Shown here: positions 1 through 5,634 of the stretch, in pieces
Position numbering within the stretch: the stretch's first letter is position 1
Layout: the number at the start of each line of letters is the position of its first letter
DNA from: Bacteroidales bacterium
Lineage (GTDB): Bacteria > Bacteroidota > Bacteroidia > Bacteroidales > Muribaculaceae
Assembly (NCBI GenBank): GCA_019416425.1
Contig: DXXK01000075.1
Coordinates: 1 to 9,747 of the forward strand
Length of the DNA: 9,747 bases
Direction of reading: 5' to 3'
The notes under the pieces: model-generated
What the model was told of the DNA's origin: nothing
Databases searched by the model: none
The model's input: only the letters and a program-made list of their open reading frames with translations
Position numbers and translations under genes: made by a program

Positions 1-273
1 ATGGTAGTATGGATTCAGATAAAACAGCCGATGAAACACAATGCTCCAAGAATGAAATTTGCTAATAACTATAGTAATAATATGTTAGCAAAGGATTTGG
101 TACCAATCTCTATTTCTGATGATCCACAAATTCTTAGCAAAGGCACTAAATTAAAAATCAGCAATTCAGATTTTGAGAAATTACGCCAATGGATAATTAG
201 AAATAAGGATGGACTACTTAAAGTGTGGAATGGAGAGATTTCAACACTTCAATTTGGTAGAGAAATGAAATAA
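1..273 (+). CDS. Small hypothetical protein, possibly 5' truncated
   Basis: I do not recognise this 90-aa protein with certainty. The reading frame is open from the first base of the window, so the real start may lie upstream; in-frame Met residues 11 and 18 are alternatives. The C-terminal half is well formed: VPISISDDPQ, then a predicted helix with FEKLRQWIIRNKDGLLKVWN. The Trp...Asn-Lys-x-x-Leu-Leu...Trp-Asn spacing recalls the C-terminal helix of DUF4160-type small proteins, often found in toxin-antitoxin-like pairs, but this is only a resemblance. No signal peptide or membrane segment is seen. A strong hairpin terminator follows 25 bases after the stop, so this is the last gene of its transcript. 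Confidence 0.6.
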   Translation: MVVWIQIKQPMKHNAPRMKFANNYSNNMLAKDLVPISISDDPQILSKGTKLKISNSDFEKLRQWIIRNKDGLLKVWNGEISTLQFGREMK

Positions 274-298
274 TAGGTAATGCCAATATGATAATGTC

Positions 299-325
299 AA
301 GACTGCCTTAATAAGGTGGTCTTTT
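299..325 (+). terminator. Intrinsic terminator of the first gene
   Basis: Bases 299-309 pair with 313-323 as an 11-bp stem with two G-T wobbles and a 3-base loop. A short T run (322-325) overlaps and follows the 3' arm. It lies just after the stop of the 90-aa gene and fits a rho-independent terminator on the plus strand. Confidence 0.75.
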
Positions 326-340
326 CGTGTCTGCATAATA

Positions 341-372
341 AAAGCATGCCAAATATGAACTTGACATGCTTT
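341..372 (-). terminator. Hairpin, probable terminator facing the minus strand
   Basis: AAAGCATG (341-348) pairs with CATGCTTT (365-372). After a C/A mismatch, CAA (350-352) pairs with TTG (361-363) across an 8-base loop. Read on the minus strand the stem is followed by TTTTATTA, a better T run than the plus-strand side has. It would therefore stop transcription arriving from 373 upward, or act in both directions. No convincing minus-strand gene was found to go with it. Confidence 0.45.
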
Positions 373-1066
373 CAAACGTTATAAACAAGAACCACCCAAA
401 TGGAGAGAAGATGATTAGACTTCAATAAAATCGGCGGAAAAGTTGCCATAACAAATTCAATATCCCGCAGAGGGAAAATCTTTAATTTCAATGAAAGTAT
501 GGCAACAATAATATTTTGTTCCGACTTTTGATGAAGTCGCCCACGGGTTAAAACCTCGTGTATATGTGCATCCTTATGAACGTTTCCGTTACCTGAAATG
601 GGAACCCGTAAGAGCACATTTTAAAACTTTGCCAAGAATCCGTATGTGATTCTTGTTTAGCTCCAACCAATCATTGGCACTCTCTATTTGGATAGTTTGT
701 TTATAACGGTACAACCAAGAAACGAAGAATTTTCTTTTGCAATCATCGTACAGCCCTGAGTGAACGGCGTACCTGCTTATTAACTTCGGCTCGATAAATA
801 GCAATTAGGTTCTTCGGGCGACCGAGATAGGTTCGGCGTCTTGAGTTGTTCCGTTTATTTTTTGTTTGATAAATTATACATCATTATAATGGCTGCTTCT
901 TTGGAGTGGTCATTTTGTGTTCTACAACATATTTTCAAGCAGTTCTGCGATATGCTCTTGCACGTTTCAAAAATTCTTGCTTACTTTGTGGATTAAGAAC
1001 CTCAAAACAGTTAAGCAAGAAACAGAAACATAAGATAAGACATATTTCAAACGACTTTTAGACAAG
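373..1066. other. About 700 bases without a recognisable gene, rich in inverted repeats
   Basis: Only short open frames occur here, two of them on the minus strand (about 589-804 and 372-617), and none matches a family I know. The stretch is crowded with inverted repeats: GTTGCCATA at 442-450 with its complement at 498-506; a 6-bp stem at 522-539; a stem at 542-560; CAAGAATC/GATTCTTG at 633-655; and CGTTATAAACAA (377-388) against TTGTTTATAACG (697-708). No Bacteroidota promoter consensus was found on either strand. It may be a decayed element, a structured RNA, or neither. Confidence 0.5.
974..1021. repeat. 10-bp perfect inverted repeat with nested stem
   Basis: TTCTTGCTTA (974-983) is the exact reverse complement of 1012-1021. 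Inside the 28-base loop a second stem can form: TTTG 985-988 with CAAA 1003-1006, and GG 990-991 with CC 1000-1001. There is no T run after it, so it is not a standard terminator. It immediately precedes the larger hairpin at 1067-1204. Confidence 0.55.
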
Positions 1067-1204
1067 TTATTTGGCTTTCGTAAATCTGGTAAATTTCTAA
1101 GCCCCGAATAATAAGTCGAAAGGTAGGTTTGTACCCGATAAGGGCGCAGACTGCTTTTTACTTATTTGGGCAAAAGGTTTACCAGAACCCACGAAAGCAA
1201 ATGA
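1067..1204 (+). other. Long imperfect hairpin upstream of the type IV nuclease gene (candidate structured leader or ncRNA)
   Basis: The arms 1067-1093 and 1178-1204 are near-perfect reverse complements. They give a 9-bp stem (1085-1093 with 1178-1186), an internal loop of 3 against 4 bases, an 8-bp stem (1074-1081 with 1191-1198), one bulged G, then further pairs. Pairing continues inside: GCCC 1101-1104 with GGGC 1168-1171, AATAAGT 1110-1116 with 1160-1166, and AAAG 1119-1122 with 1154-1157. The structure ends 49 bases before the nuclease start codon. It could be the folded 5' leader of that mRNA, a separate RNA, or a miniature palindromic element. That it folds is visible; the function is not. 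Confidence 0.55.
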
Positions 1205-1247
1205 GGAAAAAGTTTGACTGTCGCTCTTTTTTGTTCGGTAAACCTAC
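1175..1247 (+). promoter_or_regulatory. Competing pairing next to the nuclease start codon
   Basis: AGGTTTACC (1175-1183) is the exact reverse complement of GGTAAACCT (1237-1245), which ends 8 bases before the ATG at 1254. The same 1178-1183 bases form the closing part of the 1067-1204 hairpin, so the two pairings exclude each other. A third partner, GTAGGTTT at 1123-1130, also complements 1240-1247. This layout could let the leader switch translation of the nuclease, but that is inference. Confidence 0.35.
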
Positions 1248-1253
1248 AGAAAT

Positions 1254-2120
1254 ATGAAAGATTTTCAAAGGATAATCATAACACAGATGTTCGCTAAGTT
1301 GGCTCACAAGCCAACAGAGTCATACGTCATCAGCCGAATATGGCACCGTCTTGATGACATTCGAGTACGCTTTGTACTCCAGCAATATGTAAAGCGAGAA
1401 AACGGATATGCTCTTGCTGACCTCTATCTTCCTCAGCTAAATATGATAATAGAGGTTAATGAGGGATACCATGAAACAGATGAACAAAAGCTTCGTGATG
1501 CAATCCGTAATGCCGAAGTCAGTGATGCGACTAAGGCTGATGTCTTTGTTATAAAGGCTTCAGGAACACTTGATGAAATCCACAAGCAAGTTGATGATAT
1601 TGTTGCCGAAATCCGTAAGAGAATAGAGGAGCAAGGAGAGCGTTTTCTGCCGTGCGATTATTCTATTACACGAAGCACTCCCGAGTATTACAAGTCGCGA
1701 GGTTTCTTTAAAGTATCCACAGAAGATTGGTTGACTAATGTTGACGACATAGCTGCCGTCTTCGGCACTAAGCCGAAACACAGAGGCTATCTTCGTGCAT
1801 CGGGTGTGGCTGTTCCTGGAAAGACAGATGAAATTGTCTGGTGGCCTCAGCCGAACCACAAAACTTGGAGCAATGAGCTATCTGAGGATGGTATGTACAT
1901 TTATGAGTACAATAAGAAATCTGATGAAGCGCGTGCCGAACACATTGCTCAGTGGATCAACTCCAAGCAGAAACGAATAACATTCATGAAGCACTTTGCC
2001 TACGGAGTTCTGGAAGCTTATGACTTCGTAGGTGTGTTTCAAATAAACCCCGAACTTACTAAAGAAAAGAATATGTGTGTCTGGGAGCGTGTTTCAGACA
2101 CATACAAGTTAGAGAATTAA
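1254..2120 (+). CDS. PvuRts1I/AbaSI-like modification-dependent (type IV) restriction endonuclease
   Basis: This 288-aa protein matches the layout I know for the PvuRts1I/AbaSI family (about 290-320 aa): an N-terminal Vsr-like PD-(D/E)XK nuclease and a C-terminal SRA-like domain. These enzymes cut DNA carrying 5-hydroxymethylcytosine or its glucosylated form, as in T-even phages. The nuclease part shows RFVLQQYVKR (39-48), then ALADLYLPQL with Asp56, then IIEVNEGYH with Glu67 and His73, fitting the D...E-x-N...H order of that family. The reader half holds HRGYLRASG (176-184), EIVWWPQP (193-200) and FVGVFQIN near 258-265. It ends with VWERVSDTY, like the VWRRVS ending I recall for PvuRts1I. 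The start fits the family, which begins about 20 residues before the YVISRIxHxLDD block (24-35). Three small genes follow in the same direction. No signal peptide is present, as expected for a cytoplasmic nuclease. The family call is from memory of motifs. Confidence 0.75.
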   Translation: MKDFQRIIITQMFAKLAHKPTESYVISRIWHRLDDIRVRFVLQQYVKRENGYALADLYLPQLNMIIEVNEGYHETDEQKLRDAIRNAEVSDATKADVFVIKASGTLDEIHKQVDDIVAEIRKRIEEQGERFLPCDYSITRSTPEYYKSRGFFKVSTEDWLTNVDDIAAVFGTKPKHRGYLRASGVAVPGKTDEIVWWPQPNHKTWSNELSEDGMYIYEYNKKSDEARAEHIAQWINSKQKRITFMKHFAYGVLEAYDFVGVFQINPELTKEKNMCVWERVSDTYKLEN

Positions 2121-2122
2121 TG

Positions 2123-2156
2123 TCCAAACTTTGGATATGATTAACACAACTAATCA
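2123..2156 (+). promoter_or_regulatory. Two small inverted repeats in the gap after the nuclease gene
   Basis: The 44-base gap between the nuclease and the coiled-coil gene contains TCCAAA-C-TTTGGA (2123-2135) and TGATTA-7 bases-TAATCA (2138-2156). There is no T run, so these are not standard terminators. They may adjust the relative expression of the two genes or be a binding site. Confidence 0.3.
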
Positions 2157-2164
2157 CGAATAAT

Positions 2165-2419
2165 ATGGGACTATTCACAAGTGACAAGAAAAGTCGCATT
2201 GAAGACATCAAGCGACAAATCGAGCGTTTCAAACAAGACATGGAATGCCAAAAGGAAAATCTCAAACGTGCCAAGGTAGCATTGGCAAATGCAAAGAAGA
2301 ACAAGAGTGGCGTATCTGGTTGGCAGCATAATGTTGATGGCTATAAAAGACGCATCGAAACTCTGAAGAAGCAGATAGCGTCTGCCAAACAAGACATTGC
2401 CCGAATCAAGCACGGATGA
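2165..2419 (+). CDS. Small coiled-coil protein, function unknown
   Basis: This 84-aa protein is highly charged and almost entirely helical by inspection. Two Lys/Glu/Gln-rich segments with heptad-like spacing (residues about 7-46 and 57-83) are separated by a short Gly-Val-Ser-Gly-Trp hinge near residues 49-53. This suggests a helical hairpin that could dimerise. There is no signal peptide or membrane segment. It lies 44 bases after the nuclease gene, and its stop codon overlaps the start of the next small gene (ATGA type), so it is very likely co-transcribed. I do not recognise a family. An accessory, regulatory or immunity-like role for the nuclease is possible but unproven. Confidence 0.7.
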   Translation: MGLFTSDKKSRIEDIKRQIERFKQDMECQKENLKRAKVALANAKKNKSGVSGWQHNVDGYKRRIETLKKQIASAKQDIARIKHG

Positions 2420-2529
2420 TGAAGTATATCCTCGCAATACTGCTGTACCTCGGACGCAACTTCTTCAAGTGTCTCTTCTGGCTCATCATGTTTCTGATAT
2501 TCTATGGTCTCAATTCATTACTGAATTGA
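2416..2529 (+). CDS. 37-aa single-span membrane peptide
   Basis: The ATG at 2416 overlaps the TGA of the coiled-coil gene by 4 bases; a second in-frame ATG follows directly at 2419. The peptide begins MMKYILAILLYLGRN and continues FFKCLFWLIMFLIFYGLNSLLN, giving one long hydrophobic stretch interrupted by Gly-Arg-Asn near residues 13-15 and one Lys at 18. This makes it either one bent membrane span or two very short ones. The tight overlap on one side and the 1-base gap to the next gene on the other argue that it is a real translated gene and not a chance frame. The family is unknown. Membrane peptides of this size occur as toxins or as effectors in phage defence, but nothing in the sequence proves that here. 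Confidence 0.6.
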   Translation: MMKYILAILLYLGRNFFKCLFWLIMFLIFYGLNSLLN

Positions 2530-2530
2530 T

Positions 2531-2686
2531 ATGAAGATTCCAGGACTCAGTTTCTCGCTTAAACGAGCGATAGGAGTAACGGCTGTCAAACAGAAGATAG
2601 CTCGCAAGACAGGCATACCCACGACCAAACAAGGTTTGGAACGCAAGGTAGGTAGAATGATTCTAAAGGGATTATTCGGGAAGTAA
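2531..2686 (+). CDS. 51-aa basic peptide, function unknown
   Basis: It starts one base after the stop of the membrane peptide and runs to TAA at 2684-2686. It is very basic, with about 13 Lys/Arg and two acidic residues at most. It begins MKIPGLSFSLKRAIGV, continues KQKIARKTGIPTTKQGLERK and ends MILKGLFGK. The composition suggests nucleic-acid or membrane-surface binding. I have an impression that short proteins starting MKIPG-xSFS-xKRA occur elsewhere in Bacteroidota, but I cannot name a family. It is the last gene before the terminator at 2713-2745 and so closes the nuclease operon. Confidence 0.6.
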   Translation: MKIPGLSFSLKRAIGVTAVKQKIARKTGIPTTKQGLERKVGRMILKGLFGK

Positions 2687-2712
2687 CAACTGATTATCTC
2701 TATACATAAAGA

Positions 2713-2745
2713 CGGTGGCACATCTCACGACGTGCCACCGCTTTT
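2713..2745 (+). terminator. Strong intrinsic terminator of the nuclease operon
   Basis: A perfect 9-bp GC-rich stem (2713-2721 with 2732-2740) closes a 10-base loop and is followed by C-TTTT (2741-2745). It lies 26 bases after the stop of the 51-aa gene. Its T run overlaps the TTTG of the next promoter. Confidence 0.85.
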
Positions 2746-2774
2746 GCATAGGATACACAAACTGTGTACCTTTG
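2743..2774 (+). promoter_or_regulatory. Bacteroidota promoter of the 70-aa gene
   Basis: TTTG at 2743-2746 and TACCTTTG at 2767-2774, with a 20-base spacer, match the sigma-ABfr-type consensus TTTG / TAnnTTTG. Transcription would start near 2780, leaving a leader of about 20 bases before the ATG at 2802. The gene is therefore expressed independently of the nuclease operon. Confidence 0.75.
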
Positions 2775-2801
2775 CAGATTGTTTAATTAAAAACTTGTAT
2801 T

Positions 2802-3014
2802 ATGTTAAAATCATATCTTCAAGCTTTCTTTGAAAGCCATAAATTATCATTCTGTGTTGGATATTCACATTTGAAATATGGATGTGAGCAACTCGGCTAC
2901 AACATTTCCAATTTCTATAATGATTTGAGGCATATCCTAAATGCTATGTATAGTAATAACCAAATCCAATATTTTGAAGTCCAGCACAACGGATGGATTA
3001 CTGTGATTAGGTAA
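2802..3014 (+). CDS. 70-aa hypothetical protein with own promoter
   Basis: This small protein has no signal peptide. It begins MLKSYLQAFFESHKLSF and ends with a likely beta-hairpin, IQYFEVQHNGWITVIR (55-70). Two helices precede that hairpin (residues about 24-50, with NISNFYNDLRHILNAM). Helices followed by a C-terminal beta wing would suit a small winged-helix DNA-binding fold, but this rests on the pattern alone and no family is recognised. It lies between the terminator of the nuclease operon and the convergent secreted-protein operon. A consensus promoter about 30 bases upstream of the start supports it being a real gene. Confidence 0.6.
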   Translation: MLKSYLQAFFESHKLSFCVGYSHLKYGCEQLGYNISNFYNDLRHILNAMYSNNQIQYFEVQHNGWITVIR

Positions 3015-3031
3015 TTGCCCTTTGTCAATTA
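3012..3031. terminator. Weak hairpin between convergent genes
   Basis: TAATTG (3012-3017) pairs with CAATTA (3026-3031) across an 8-base loop and overlaps the stop codon of the 70-aa gene. The stem is short and AT-rich with no T run. It is the only hairpin I see in the gap between the two convergent units. Confidence 0.2.
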
Positions 3032-3108
3032 TACATTAAGCGACCAATACAAGATATGTTGTTAGCTTTGGCGAGAGCAAACAAGAATCATACAGAATCC
3101 CTGGTACA

Positions 3109-3843
3109 CTAAAGTATATAGATGCGTTTTTTAGTTATCAAGTTGGTTGAATCGTTATATTTCACAATAACGATTGGGGATGTTGCCTTGTCCATGGGTA
3201 TAGACACGGAGGATTCAATATCACCGGTAAACAACAATCTTCCGGAAACATCGCAAATGGAGAGGGAAATCGGTTTGACAGGTTCAACATATAGCGACCT
3301 GTTATCCACAGTCAGCGTTGCCACATCTTCATCCCGATTTGTTATCGAGGATTGCTGTTGCAGTAATGCCAAATCCTGCTCGTCTATATAATCATTTACA
3401 GCGTATGTATTGGTATGTTCATAGCTTCCATCCGTAAATACGACTCTAATCCTGAAATATGTTCCCCAGTAGACGTTATGAGCGACTATACTTGTCGGAC
3501 TTCCATGATAAACAGCTAATCCCATAAAGCGCAAATTATTAGGATCTTGCTTATTTCTGTCGCGTCGAAGCGTCCGTTCTAACTGAATTCGCTCAACATT
3601 ATCAGGCAAGGACAATGATATAGTCATAGTTCCCACACACTCCAGCCTATCTTGAAGCTCGGGGCGGAACAGCCGATACTCATAATCAACTTCTTGAATC
3701 GTAGAGTCAGCGATATCGAAGCAAGGAGCGCTCCCTGTCCGTTCTCCCTTTGCAACTATAGGCGCGCAGATGGCTGCCAATAGTAATAGTATAATCCTAC
3801 CGATGAAGCAGCATTTTTGAGATTTTAGTTTGTCCATTTCCAT
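3109..3843 (-). CDS. Secreted protein with T9SS-like C-terminal sorting domain
   Basis: I place the start at 3843 (3837 is an alternative Met), giving 244 aa. From there the N-terminus is a good signal peptide: a Lys-rich start, a CCFIGRIILLLLAAICAP core and cleavage near IVAKG. The longer open frame to 3909 would bury it behind 22 extra residues. The middle is beta-rich with no known catalytic motif. The last ~70 residues, including LSICDVSGRLLFTGDI and ending TKKRIYIL, have the layout of type A T9SS sorting domains (x-D-x-x-Gly-Arg-x-x, then a beta strand, then Lys/Arg-rich end). The product is therefore probably exported across the outer membrane or anchored to the surface. The start lies inside the 3' end of the upstream gene (overlap of 41-47 bases), suggesting translational coupling. 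Confidence 0.7.
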   Translation of the reverse strand: MEMDKLKSQKCCFIGRIILLLLAAICAPIVAKGERTGSAPCFDIADSTIQEVDYEYRLFRPELQDRLECVGTMTISLSLPDNVERIQLERTLRRDRNKQDPNNLRFMGLAVYHGSPTSIVAHNVYWGTYFRIRVVFTDGSYEHTNTYAVNDYIDEQDLALLQQQSSITNRDEDVATLTVDNRSLYVEPVKPISLSICDVSGRLLFTGDIESSVSIPMDKATSPIVIVKYNDSTNLITKKRIYIL

Positions 3844-5575
3844 ATGTCTCTTTTTTGATATAAAATCCAGGTTTATAAATCCTATCTGAAAAATCAGACA
3901 GAGGTCCATTAAAAACTATCGTACCATTTGCATCGTACAATTGGATGTTTTCAATCTCTTGAGTAGTAGATATATGAGAGGTTGAAGGCTTTTGTGAATC
4001 ATGGATTGTATTGGTACCCCATGTGGCAGGATATTCTAATGTCTTATAATCCGATCCATATTTGTTAGAGACTACAATAGTAATCCAACTGTCATATAGG
4101 TTTGAAATATTCCCGGTAGCAACATGTGCAATATATGGTTCGTTAAATCTGTAATTTCTAAGGGTTGTATTATATTCCTCCTCCACCTCTATTGTTACAT
4201 AATCCGCACCAGCATAATGAACGTTAAAGAGCGCTGTGAATTCATACTGTCCGTTATTTACAATCCTTATGTTGTCTATGGAATTAATGCATGGCTTTAG
4301 CTCAAGTGCTAAGGCAAACGGGACCGCAGTGCCTTTACTCCCGTTTATAGAATAATCACATTCTATTCTACCTTCAAGATCGCCATTTATGTTCACAAAG
4401 TAATCATCCGGAGATGGAATCGCTGAAATTGTAAAAGTTTGATATGTCCCATTTGAGATTTGTGTATAATTACCATGCTTATCCTTAAGTAGAAAACGCC
4501 AATTATAATCAGTTATATTCTCCTTACCCTTTGAGAGCGAGAATACGTGGGAAGAATATGATGACCCTATTCCATTATCTGAAATATCATTACATTGAAT
4601 TCGTAATGAAGATGATGATACATTCCATCCAATAGATTGAAGTATATCGGACGTTCTATCATCAATAAATAAATCGATATTCCCACATCCTATCTGATAG
4701 GACATCAGAGAGTAATCATCCTTAAAGTAACACAGGGATGCGTCTTGGATAAATTCTTTAGGAGAATAAATATCGTAACTATGAGCCTGAGTATGAGCTT
4801 TGACATTATCGGATTTTATAAAATTTGCCATATCAGCACTGCCTTCGTTAAGGTCAGAAAGCGCAATATGACCATTATAAAGCAATTTGTCAAAATATGA
4901 AGGACATTCAAAAGGGAAAAAGAAATTATCCTTATTGTCAGATTCTTCCAATATACTTGATCCAAATCCTAAGCATCTGGCAATCCCTCTCAACATCATT
5001 GTCGGAATATTGTATTCTGAAGTGGATTCATGGGAAAAACGGCAGTTCCAATTTATTTTGGAATTGAGGATAATATATCCATCCGGATAACTGACAGATC
5101 CATATTGAATATTGTCTATCTGCGATGCAAGAGCACTTGGACATCCCTTTAAATCAGACCCCTCGAGACATGGAACGTCTGCAATCATAGAGATATCTGA
5201 TTCCAATTTTTCAAACCTGACACTGATTAAGATAGACTGTCGGGTAGGTAATTTTGCTTCCCATAGTTTTTTCGCAGCATAAAATGCAGTCTGAATTGAA
5301 TCAGGCAGAGAATGATCGTATAGAAGAACGATATTCCCTCCCTGGTTATTTGCTAAGCGAATACTCTTGGGTTGAAAGCCTTGATTGGAAAAAGCCGAAC
5401 TATAGTTCTTGGCTTTTTCTATGTAACGTATGCTTTTCCTTGAAAATACAGATGAAAGACTTTTCGGATCATCATTAATGGTGACAACCCGTTTATCAGC
5501 AGTAAATCCTGCATATATTGGTATTGATGCCATCTGCAGAAGCAGGAAACTTAATAATGTAATTAATGTTCGCAT
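3797..5575 (-). CDS. Secreted pseudo-metalloprotease with T9SS-like C-terminal domain
   Basis: This 592-aa protein has a signal peptide (MRTLITLLSFLLLQMASIPIYAG, about 1-23). Residues about 85-320 follow the layout of secreted Bacteroidota zinc metalloproteases: SIQTAFYAAKKLWEAKL (93-109), PSALASQI (146-153), DGYIILNSKINW (165-176), the expected active-site block, then FDKLLYNG (228-235), SLMSYQIG (289-296) and DDRTSDILQSIGW (305-317). In active relatives the block reads HExxHxxGFxSS; here it is R196-G-I-A-R200-C-L-G-F-G-S-S. Both zinc-binding His and the catalytic Glu are gone, so protease activity is very unlikely and a binding or scaffold role is more plausible. Two beta-rich, Ig-like stretches follow (about 325-425 and 430-520). 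A T9SS-like sorting domain ends the protein (IENIQLYDANGTIVFNG ... KISKMLLHR). It is first in a two-gene operon. Confidence 0.75.
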   Translation of the reverse strand: MRTLITLLSFLLLQMASIPIYAGFTADKRVVTINDDPKSLSSVFSRKSIRYIEKAKNYSSAFSNQGFQPKSIRLANNQGGNIVLLYDHSLPDSIQTAFYAAKKLWEAKLPTRQSILISVRFEKLESDISMIADVPCLEGSDLKGCPSALASQIDNIQYGSVSYPDGYIILNSKINWNCRFSHESTSEYNIPTMMLRGIARCLGFGSSILEESDNKDNFFFPFECPSYFDKLLYNGHIALSDLNEGSADMANFIKSDNVKAHTQAHSYDIYSPKEFIQDASLCYFKDDYSLMSYQIGCGNIDLFIDDRTSDILQSIGWNVSSSSLRIQCNDISDNGIGSSYSSHVFSLSKGKENITDYNWRFLLKDKHGNYTQISNGTYQTFTISAIPSPDDYFVNINGDLEGRIECDYSINGSKGTAVPFALALELKPCINSIDNIRIVNNGQYEFTALFNVHYAGADYVTIEVEEEYNTTLRNYRFNEPYIAHVATGNISNLYDSWITIVVSNKYGSDYKTLEYPATWGTNTIHDSQKPSTSHISTTQEIENIQLYDANGTIVFNGPLSDFSDRIYKPGFYIKKETYGNGQTKISKMLLHR

Positions 5576-5602
5576 GTCTCGTTGTTATGTTGATTACGGA
5601 TA

Positions 5603-5634
5603 CAAAATTAGACATGGAGTTTGGATATGGCAAA
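5603..5634 (-). promoter_or_regulatory. Bacteroidota promoter of the secreted-protein operon
   Basis: Read on the minus strand, TTTG lies at 5634-5631 and TAATTTTG at 5610-5603, with a 20-base spacer, an exact match to TTTG / TAnnTTTG. The start codon at 5575 is about 27 bases beyond the -7 box, which supports the chosen gene start and signal peptide. Confidence 0.75.

Noticed and set aside
372..804. Two overlapping minus-strand frames that might be one frameshifted gene
   Set aside because: Neither matches a family I know, other frames look equally protein-like, and no promoter consensus precedes them. The minus-facing hairpin at 341-372 keeps the idea open, but it is not enough to call a pseudogene.
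3063..3070. TAGCTTTG, a match to the -7 consensus on the plus strand
   Set aside because: No TTTG lies 19-21 bases upstream and no plus-strand gene follows.
3844..3909. Extended start of the second secreted protein
   Set aside because: It would place 22 residues in front of a normal signal peptide and deepen the overlap with the upstream gene to over 110 bases.
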